A program made the position numbers and the translations under genes. A stretch of 11,092 nt of DNA, taken from contig JACCVM010000243.1 in the NCBI GenBank assembly GCA_013698135.1, positions 1-11,092 on the forward strand. Direction: 5' to 3'. A model generated the notes under the pieces. The model saw only the letters and a list, made by a program, of their open reading frames with translations, did not search any database and was not told the DNA's origin. Source of the DNA: Euzebyaceae bacterium (GTDB lineage: Bacteria; Actinomycetota; Nitriliruptoria; Euzebyales; Egibacteraceae). Numbering within the stretch: the first letter of the stretch is position 1; every line of letters begins with the position of its first letter. Below are positions 6,514-11,092 of the stretch, one piece after another.

Positions 6514-7962
6514 ATGCTACTGGGCATCGACCTTGGCACCAGTTCGGTCAAGGCGGTGCTGCTCGACCAGGGCAGGGCGGTGGCGTCGGCGAGCCGGGGA
6601 TATCGCGTCGACCGGCCGCGGCCGCGCTGGGCCGAGTCGTCCCCGGACGACTGGTGGCAAGCCACGATCGGCGCGGTGCGCGGCGTGGTCAGCACCCGCC
6701 ACGACGCCGTGTCGGCCATCGGCCTGTCCGGTCAGATGCACGGCGTGGTGATGACCGACGCACACGGCGACGCCTCGCGTCCCGCGATCTTGTGGGCCGA
6801 TCAGCGCTCGCTGCCGGCGTTGGCGGCCTGGCACGCCCTGGACGAGTCCAGCCGCCGGCGATTGGCCAACCCGTTGGTGGACGGCATGGCGGGACCGGCT
6901 CTGCGGTGGCTGCGCGACCATGAGCCCGCCACCTACGGCGAGGCCGCATGGGCCTTGCAGCCCAAGGACTGGCTGCGGGCCCGGCTGACGGGGAAGGTCG
7001 CCGGTGACCACAGCGACGCTTCCGCCACGCTGCTGTATGACCTGCCCGCCGGCGGTTGGGCCATGGATGTCGTCGAGGCGCTGGGGTTGCGTGCCGACCT
7101 GCTGCCGCCGCTGCTGGAGTCCACGGCGGTGGCCGGGTTGCTGACCTTCGCCGCGGCGGATGACCTCGGCCTGCCCGCCGGCGTCGCCGTGGCCGCGGGT
7201 GCCGCTGACACGGCTGCCGCCGCGCTGGGGACGCGGCTGGTGGAGCCCGGGCCCGTGCAGCTGACCGTCGGGACCGGGGGGCAGGTGCTGACCGTGCTGG
7301 CCCAGCCCGCACCCGACGAACAGCTGCGCACGCACCTGTACCGCGCGGCAGTGCCGGACCGTTGGTACGCGATGGCAGCCAGCAAGAACGTCGGTCAGGC
7401 GCTGGAGTGGGTCCGAGCGGTCTTCGCGGTGACCTGGGACACCTGGTACCAAGAGGCATTCGCCGTGCCGCCAGGGGCCGAGGGGGTTCGGTTCCTGCCC
7501 TACGTAACCGGAGAGCGTGCACCAGTATTCGATCCCTGCGCCGCCGGGGCGTGGACGGGACTTCGCAGCGACCACCGCCGGGGTCACCTGCTGCGAGCCG
7601 CCCTGGAAGGAGTCGCCTTCGCGCTGCATGGCTGCCTTGACGCGCTGGCGGGACGGGGTGTGTGCGTCGACGAGGTGCTGCTGGCCGGCGGTGGCTCAAC
7701 CGACCCCCGCTGGCGACAGCTGCTCGCCGACGTCACCGGCGCTCGCCTGCTCCAGGCCCCGGCCGTTGACGCGTCGGCCCGGGGAGCTGCGCTGCTCGCT
7801 GGACTGGCCACCGGACAGATCGCCATGCCGCAGCCGGCCACCGGTGGCGCGGTGCTCGCCGAGCCGGGGCCGGATCACGAGATCTACGCCGCGATGACGG
7901 ATGTGCAGCACGACCTGTACCGGCGACTGCACCACCCGAGCGTCCAGCCACGCGACGCCTAG
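6514..7962 (+). CDS. xylB: Xylulokinase (FGGY carbohydrate kinase)
   Basis: This enzyme phosphorylates D-xylulose to xylulose 5-phosphate with ATP in the cytoplasm, feeding the pentose phosphate pathway. From ATG 6514 the product is 482 residues, against 484 for E. coli XylB. It opens with the phosphate-1 motif LLGIDLGTSSVKAV, in which D6 matches the E. coli active-site Asp. SGQMHG (72-77) and RPAILWADQR (89-98) follow, then QPKDWLRARLTG (149-160) and GDHSDAS (164-170). AAGAADTAAAALG (227-239) contains D232, matching the catalytic D233. LTVGTGGQ and the adenosine-motif LLAGGGSTDPRW lie further on. A GTG at 6487 would add nine residues not typical of the family, and it precedes the likely -10 element, so I prefer 6514. 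No xylose isomerase is nearby, so the xylulose source, or a related ketose substrate, is unclear. It is divergent from the racemase-like gene. Confidence 0.92.
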   Translation: MLLGIDLGTSSVKAVLLDQGRAVASASRGYRVDRPRPRWAESSPDDWWQATIGAVRGVVSTRHDAVSAIGLSGQMHGVVMTDAHGDASRPAILWADQRSLPALAAWHALDESSRRRLANPLVDGMAGPALRWLRDHEPATYGEAAWALQPKDWLRARLTGKVAGDHSDASATLLYDLPAGGWAMDVVEALGLRADLLPPLLESTAVAGLLTFAAADDLGLPAGVAVAAGAADTAAAALGTRLVEPGPVQLTVGTGGQVLTVLAQPAPDEQLRTHLYRAAVPDRWYAMAASKNVGQALEWVRAVFAVTWDTWYQEAFAVPPGAEGVRFLPYVTGERAPVFDPCAAGAWTGLRSDHRRGHLLRAALEGVAFALHGCLDALAGRGVCVDEVLLAGGGSTDPRWRQLLADVTGARLLQAPAVDASARGAALLAGLATGQIAMPQPATGGAVLAEPGPDHEIYAAMTDVQHDLYRRLHHPSVQPRDA

Positions 7963-7973
7963 CATCGACCGGA

Positions 7974-8681
7974 TCAGCAGCAGTATAGGCGCGCCCGCCG
8001 GACAAAGGCCTCGCCGTGGGCGCCGCACCACTCCAGGACGCCGCTGTTCCGCAACTGCCCCGGGTCGCCTCGACCGCTGAGCAGCAACACGAAGGCAGCC
8101 GGCGTGGCGGCGACGAGCTGTTCGCTACCGGCACGTGCACTGCCATCCCATCGTGCCTGGCTGTTGCGCACCGCCAACGTTCGGTCGTGCTCGACCCCGC
8201 CGCGCAGGGCGACTCGCAGGTCAGCGGCCTCCCCAGGCGCAAGCCGACTGGCGACCAGCGCGGGGGTGAGCCCCAGCAGGTACTGGCAGGCCTGGGCCAG
8301 GGTCGCCGAGTTCTCGTCGAGGTCGAAATCCTCGCCGAGGCCGGTCGTCAGATCGTAGGTGTGCACCCACAAGTCAGCGCAGGAGGCGCGGAGCATCCGC
8401 TCCCCGCGGCCGTCCTCGGTCGGGTGCGATGCATCGCCGCCCACGGCCGCGATCTGACCGACCTGGGTGGCACGAGTCCCCCGCAGCGCCTCGACGGGAT
8501 CGCCGGCAGCCCCGGCGGCGGCCGGCTGCCATGCGCCAGGCCCCGCGACGTGCGCGACCAAGCCGGCCACGTCGGAATCCGGGCATGGTGTCGGCCGCTG
8601 CCAATCGTCGGGACCGATCTGCTCGGCGAGGGCGACAAGCCGGTCCCACGCGTCCACCACTGCTTCGGCCGCGACGCTCAC
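7974..8681 (-). CDS. Maleylpyruvate isomerase N-terminal (DinB-like) mycothiol-dependent family protein
   Basis: The product is 235 residues from the GTG at 8681. The N-terminal part (about 1-125) is a DinB-like four-helix bundle of the MDMPI_N type, with DWQRPTPCPDSDVAGLVAHV (26-45) and ADLWVHTYDL (102-111). H44 and H107 are expected metal ligands. The C-terminal part is a beta/alpha segment ending in FVLLLSGR and a helix, as in the SCP2-like domain found in this family. Such proteins occur in mycothiol-producing actinobacteria and include mycothiol-dependent maleylpyruvate isomerase; most members, probably including this one, have no assigned substrate. The start was chosen because AGGGA (complement of 8686-8690) sits just before it. 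A GTG at 8720 would add 13 residues without a site. It is convergent with xylulokinase (11 bp apart) and probably monocistronic. Confidence 0.8.
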   Translation of the reverse strand: MSVAAEAVVDAWDRLVALAEQIGPDDWQRPTPCPDSDVAGLVAHVAGPGAWQPAAAGAAGDPVEALRGTRATQVGQIAAVGGDASHPTEDGRGERMLRASCADLWVHTYDLTTGLGEDFDLDENSATLAQACQYLLGLTPALVASRLAPGEAADLRVALRGGVEHDRTLAVRNSQARWDGSARAGSEQLVAATPAAFVLLLSGRGDPGQLRNSGVLEWCGAHGEAFVRRARLYCC

Positions 8682-8685
8682 TTGT

Positions 8686-8690
8686 TCCCT
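8686..8690 (-). promoter_or_regulatory. Ribosome binding site deciding the start of the DinB-like gene
   Basis: AGGGA on the minus strand lies 4 nt before the GTG at 8681, while the upstream GTG at 8720 has no purine-rich stretch before it. This favours the shorter protein. Confidence 0.5.
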
Positions 8691-8821
8691 GCCTTCCCGA
8701 TGTATCAGATGCGCTACCACCTGCGGCGATCTGAGCGCTTGTCAGCGAGACCGTTGGCTCGGACGGAACGGTATCGCAGGCCGCTGCGACGCGTCGGTCG
8801 ACGGGTAGCGGGCGTTCCGGG

Positions 8822-8833
8822 GGCTGTACAGCC
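8822..8833. promoter_or_regulatory. 12-bp perfect palindrome, candidate operator
   Basis: GGCTGTACAGCC equals its own reverse complement and lies in the roughly 200-bp divergent spacer between the DinB-like gene and the ComEC-like gene. A CACTAT hexamer at 8850-8855 just downstream could be a -10 element, placing the palindrome over or next to the -35 position. A dimeric repressor or activator site is plausible; no specific regulator can be named. Confidence 0.35.
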
Positions 8834-8864
8834 GCTGAGTGCGAGCGCACACTATCGGCGCGGG

Positions 8865-8871
8865 AAGGAGG
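8865..8871 (+). promoter_or_regulatory. Strong ribosome binding site for the 12-codon leader ORF
   Basis: AAGGAGG is a perfect anti-Shine-Dalgarno match, 9 nt before ATG 8881. It lies too far (44 nt) from the GTG at 8916 to serve that start directly, so ribosomes should initiate on the short leader. Confidence 0.6.
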
Positions 8872-8880
8872 CGGAAGCGG

Positions 8881-8919
8881 ATGCGGAATTGGCGCGCTAG
8901 GCCGGCTGCGTCGCCGTGA
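8881..8919 (+). CDS. 12-codon leader mini-ORF (MRNWRARPAASP) coupled to the ComEC-like gene
   Basis: The ATG at 8881 follows a perfect AAGGAGG with 9-nt spacing and reads 12 codons to TGA at 8917-8919. The last bases overlap the GTG start of the large gene as GTGA. The large gene has no ribosome binding site of its own, so the mini-ORF most simply acts as a translational-coupling leader. The peptide is basic (three Arg) and has no recognisable function. The codon content does not suggest an amino-acid attenuator. An alternative is that the large protein really begins at this ATG and one base has been lost or gained; comparison with homologues would settle it. Confidence 0.45.
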   Translation: MRNWRARPAASP

Positions 8920-10679
8920 CCGGCACGGGCGATGTCCGGCGGCCGTGGCTGCCAGATCTGTTGCGCGACGCGGGCCACACCGCCGCATCGGTGGGGGCGT
9001 TGTTCTATGTCTTCGTCGACGAGATCGTCGATGACACCGTCACGCTCACAGTGTCGCGCTGGCCGGACGCCGACGCCGCTGGACGCCTGCGCTTCCACGA
9101 CCTCGACGCCCGCCGCCACGTCGGCGTGACGCTGCCTGCCGTCCGTGCGGGGCTCTACCAGCGAGCGGTCGAGGAAGTGACGCGATCACCGAGGGTCGGC
9201 GACGTCTTCGCCGCCGAGGTGTCGCCCGCTGCGGCCGCCCGCTTGGCGGCGACCGATGACGAGGCCGAGTGGCGCCAGCCCCTCCACGAGCTGTTCCCCG
9301 CCGAGATCCATGACGTCTCCGTGGAGGCACGAACCGTCGCCAAGCTCGCGTTCTACGGCGCCGCCGCCGCGGTGCTGCCGGAGACGGAGGCCGGACAACG
9401 CCAGCTGCTCGGCGACCTCGCCTCCCACCCCGACGACGTTGGGGCAGCGAGCACCCCCGCCACCCCTGACCTGCCCCCGTGGCACGTGCCGGCCGAGCTG
9501 CTCGACGAGGCCCATGGCGAGGGCTTCCTTGACGCCTGTCGTGCCGACGGCGGCAGCGCACTCGTCTACTTCGTCCTCAACGTCGGGGACGGCGACACGC
9601 AGGTGCTGTTGCTGCCCGCGGACGCGAACGGCCATCGCTGCGCCGTCGTCGTGGATGTCGCCTCCCGCCACAAGCTGCCGGCGTTGCTCAAGGCGCTGCA
9701 GGCCAAAGGCATCCTCCCAGCGGTCGAGGAGACCGGGCGCAGGCCGTTGCTGCCGCTGGTGATCGCCACGCACCCGCATGACGACCACATTGGCGGGCTC
9801 CCCCAGCTGCTCGACGATCTCGGCGCCGAGATCTCGGAGTTCTGGGAACCGGGGTACTACCACCCCAGCGACGTCTACGTGGAGACCATGGTCGCGCTGG
9901 AGCGCCGGCGTGACCGCCTTCGCCACCTGCAGCCCACGAGCGGGCTGTCCTGCTACCTCGACCAGGTCAAGATCACCGTCCTGGCACCTGGCATCGGACT
10001 GCGCAACCGCTTCGACTCCTACGGCACGCACATCAACGACGCGTCCATCGCTCTCAAGGTGGAGTACCCGGCGACCCGCATCGCCGAGCAGCGGGAAGGT
10101 CCCCACCACAACCGCGTCTACGTCCGCAACGACCCGTGGGCCCTGCTGTTGGGCGCCGACGCGCAGACGACCGCGTGGGCCCAGGCGACGCTTGACTTCC
10201 CTGAAGTGCACAGCCATTCCGACGCCGACCTCGCCCGGGAGCTGCGGCTGCGGGCCGGGCGCGACACGCTGCGCGGCCACGTGTTCAAGGTCCCGCACCA
10301 CGCGTCCAAGCACGGCCTCAACCTCGAACTCGTCACCCGCATCCAGCCGACCATGGCGTTGGTGTCGTGTTCCGCCGACGGCCGCTATGGCTTCCCGCAC
10401 GACCTCGCCCTCGAGGCCATCCGTGAGTCTCGCCTGCCGACTGCCTCGCGCGGCGGGCGTCGTCCGGCGGACCACGACCTCGGCATCCACTACACCTGCG
10501 CGGTCAGCGACGGCAACGGGCGGCCGGCGCTCGGATCGATGGCCTTGGTGGTGTCCGCAAGCCGGGGCAAGCCCCTGCAGCTGTGGCGCTTCGCCGACGG
10601 ACCCCGCGACGAGGTGCGATTGGACCACGCGGTCCGGATGACTCGAACGCACCTGTCACAGCCGGCCGTGGTGTCGTGA
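8916..10679 (+). CDS. ComEC/Rec2-like MBL-fold metallo-hydrolase with unknown N-terminal domain
   Basis: The 587-residue protein has a ComEC-type MBL domain in its C-terminal two thirds. YFVLNVGDGDTQVLLL (218-233) corresponds to the LDVGQGD strand of ComEC. THPHDDHIGG (285-294) is the metal motif, NDASIAL (374-380) and LLGAD (411-415) follow, and VPHHASKHG (459-467) plus FPH (493-495) match the HHGS and HP elements. In ComEC this domain is thought to degrade the non-transported DNA strand, so a nuclease or phosphodiesterase role is reasonable but unproven. There are no membrane channel segments, so this is not the competence pore. Residues 1-about 200 precede the domain. The part FYVFVDEIVDDTVTLTVSRW (30-49) through LPAV (73-76) and VGDVFAAEVS (94-103) resembles a small beta-barrel of the DUF3006 kind. 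The GTG start lacks an RBS and overlaps a 12-codon leader; an in-frame TAG at 8898 rules out starts further upstream. Confidence 0.8.
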   Translation: MTGTGDVRRPWLPDLLRDAGHTAASVGALFYVFVDEIVDDTVTLTVSRWPDADAAGRLRFHDLDARRHVGVTLPAVRAGLYQRAVEEVTRSPRVGDVFAAEVSPAAAARLAATDDEAEWRQPLHELFPAEIHDVSVEARTVAKLAFYGAAAAVLPETEAGQRQLLGDLASHPDDVGAASTPATPDLPPWHVPAELLDEAHGEGFLDACRADGGSALVYFVLNVGDGDTQVLLLPADANGHRCAVVVDVASRHKLPALLKALQAKGILPAVEETGRRPLLPLVIATHPHDDHIGGLPQLLDDLGAEISEFWEPGYYHPSDVYVETMVALERRRDRLRHLQPTSGLSCYLDQVKITVLAPGIGLRNRFDSYGTHINDASIALKVEYPATRIAEQREGPHHNRVYVRNDPWALLLGADAQTTAWAQATLDFPEVHSHSDADLARELRLRAGRDTLRGHVFKVPHHASKHGLNLELVTRIQPTMALVSCSADGRYGFPHDLALEAIRESRLPTASRGGRRPADHDLGIHYTCAVSDGNGRPALGSMALVVSASRGKPLQLWRFADGPRDEVRLDHAVRMTRTHLSQPAVVS

Positions 10680-10726
10680 AAACGTTTCGGCCAACGACGA
10701 CCGGCGAGGCTAGGAGCAGCCGGCGG

Positions 10727-10857
10727 AGCTCGCTCATCGCCAACCTGCTCGGCACCGGCGGCATCTTCGACTCAACGTGCTCGGCTTCATCGTGGCGGTC
10801 GTCTCCGCCGTGGTGCTGCTCGGCATCTTCGAGGGCGGTGCCAGCCGTCGCACTTGA
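10727..10857 (+). pseudogene. Remnant of a GlsB/YeaQ/YmgE (transglycosylase-associated) small membrane protein
   Basis: Two frames joined across one missing base give a C-terminal half of this family. One frame reads SSLIANLLGTGGIFD (10727-10771). After a one-base shift the next reads NVLGFIVAVVSAVVLLGIFE and ends at TGA 10855-10857. The glycine-rich loop followed by a hydrophobic last helix is typical of these roughly 85-residue, three-helix proteins, which are stress-associated in many bacteria. Inserting a single C (GAC-CTC-AAC) would restore the frame. The first two membrane helices and a start codon are absent upstream, where the ComEC-like gene ends at 10679. The missing half means this is more than a sequencing slip. 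The family call rests on a short hydrophobic stretch. Confidence 0.5.
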
Positions 10858-10868
10858 GGAATCACCCG

Positions 10869-10897
10869 TTTCCATGCCCGCGTTGCGTCTCTAGGAT
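10869..10897 (+). promoter_or_regulatory. Candidate promoter of the EF-G-like gene
   Basis: TTTCCA (10869-10874) and TAGGAT (10892-10897) are separated by 17 bp. They match four of six -35 consensus bases and the actinobacterial TAnnnT -10 form. A start near 10904 would give a leader of about 35 nt that includes the ribosome binding site. Confidence 0.4.
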
Positions 10898-10924
10898 TCG
10901 AAGGGATTCTCCTCGCCCAGCCTG

Positions 10925-10931
10925 AAGGAGG
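10925..10931 (+). promoter_or_regulatory. Ribosome binding site of the EF-G-like gene
   Basis: AAGGAGG lies 7 nt before GTG 10939, which fixes that start over the out-of-frame GTG at 10931. Confidence 0.75.
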
Positions 10932-10938
10932 TGGCCAG

Positions 10939-11092
10939 GTGGCCGCTACCCAGGAGCGCAGCACGAGCGGGGTTCGCAACGTCCTGCTGCTGGGGCACAG
11001 CGGGACGGGCAAGACGGCGTTGGCGGAGGCGCTGCTGGCCGCGGCCGGCGTCGGTGGCGCGCGCGGGCAGACGATGGATTTCGAACCCGAGG
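10939..11092 (+). CDS. fusA2: Elongation factor G-like GTPase (FusA2 type), N-terminal part
   Basis: Fifty-one codons are visible before the right edge. VRNVLLLGHSGTGKTALAEALLAAAG contains the P-loop GHSGTGKT (19-26), and is followed after a short loop by MDFEPE. Canonical EF-G has an AHIDAGKT-type P-loop. The GHSGxGKT form with a nearby acidic DFEPE segment is typical of the second, EF-G-like protein common in actinobacteria and other phyla, whose exact role in translation is not settled. The start is secure because of the strong AAGGAGG at 7-nt spacing. The rest of the G domain and domains II-V lie outside the window, so completeness cannot be judged. The preceding gene remnant and a promoter-like element suggest it is transcribed independently. 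Confidence 0.82.
   Translation, partial: MAATQERSTSGVRNVLLLGHSGTGKTALAEALLAAAGVGGARGQTMDFEPE

Noticed and set aside
6517..7629. Minus-strand open frame opposite xylulokinase
   Set aside because: The FGGY kinase motifs are on the plus strand at full family length.
8016..8900. 294-codon plus-strand open frame across the DinB-like gene
   Set aside because: It is antisense to a gene with clear MDMPI_N motifs, and its tail runs through the spacer with no family resemblance.
9186..10652. 488-codon minus-strand open frame opposite the ComEC-like gene
   Set aside because: The plus strand has ordered MBL motifs; the antisense translation has no domain and no ribosome site.
10892..10916. Possible hairpin around GGATTCGAAGGGATTC
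   Set aside because: The two GATTC copies are direct, not inverted, so no stem forms; the segment reads better as a -10 region.

Overview
The window is very GC-rich and densely coded. Several start codons are GTG, and one may be TTG. Two genes point to a mycothiol-producing actinomycete: a DinB-like (MDMPI_N) protein and an actinobacterial-type second EF-G. The genus cannot be read from the sequence. I see no tRNA, rRNA, CRISPR array, insertion sequence or transposase.

Layout. (1) At the left edge is the C-terminal end of a parvulin-type peptidyl-prolyl isomerase (2-433). (2) A plus-strand catabolic cluster follows at 452-5772. It encodes a tandem double metallo-beta-lactamase (MBL) protein with an Ig-like tail, a GH84-type beta-N-acetylglucosaminidase without signal peptide, a four-carbon acid sugar kinase (DUF1537/OtnK type), and a hydroxypyruvate-isomerase/OtnI-type sugar isomerase. 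The first pair overlaps by 4 bp (ATGA); the last pair probably does too (TTGA). (3) Convergent to that cluster is an Asp/Glu-racemase-superfamily gene (5780-6436, minus). It is divergent from a full-length xylulokinase (6514-7962), which looks leaderless. (4) A minus-strand mycothiol-type DinB-like gene (7974-8681) converges on xylulokinase with 11 bp between them. (5) A 587-aa ComEC-like MBL protein lies at 8916-10679. It has an uncharacterised N-terminal region and is preceded by a 12-codon mini-ORF that carries the only good ribosome binding site and overlaps the GTG start (GTGA). (6) A broken fragment of a GlsB/YeaQ/YmgE small membrane protein lies at about 10727-10857. (7) The first 51 codons of an EF-G-like GTPase reach the right edge.

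Working together. The genes from 452 to 7962 read as one sugar-utilisation locus: a glycosidase to release an amino sugar, two FGGY- or OtnK-type kinases, a TIM-barrel ketose/keto-acid isomerase and a racemase-fold enzyme. Key partners of the known tetronate pathway (the OtnC decarboxylase or aldolase, and a dehydrogenase) and any transporter are absent, so the real substrate is open. The double-MBL protein coupled to a cytoplasmic GH84 enzyme, and the leader-coupled ComEC-like protein, are the least explained parts.

No gene-free stretch reaches 300 bases. The two longest gaps are 8682-8880 (a palindrome and a strong RBS) and 10680-10938 (the pseudogene fragment plus a probable promoter and RBS).
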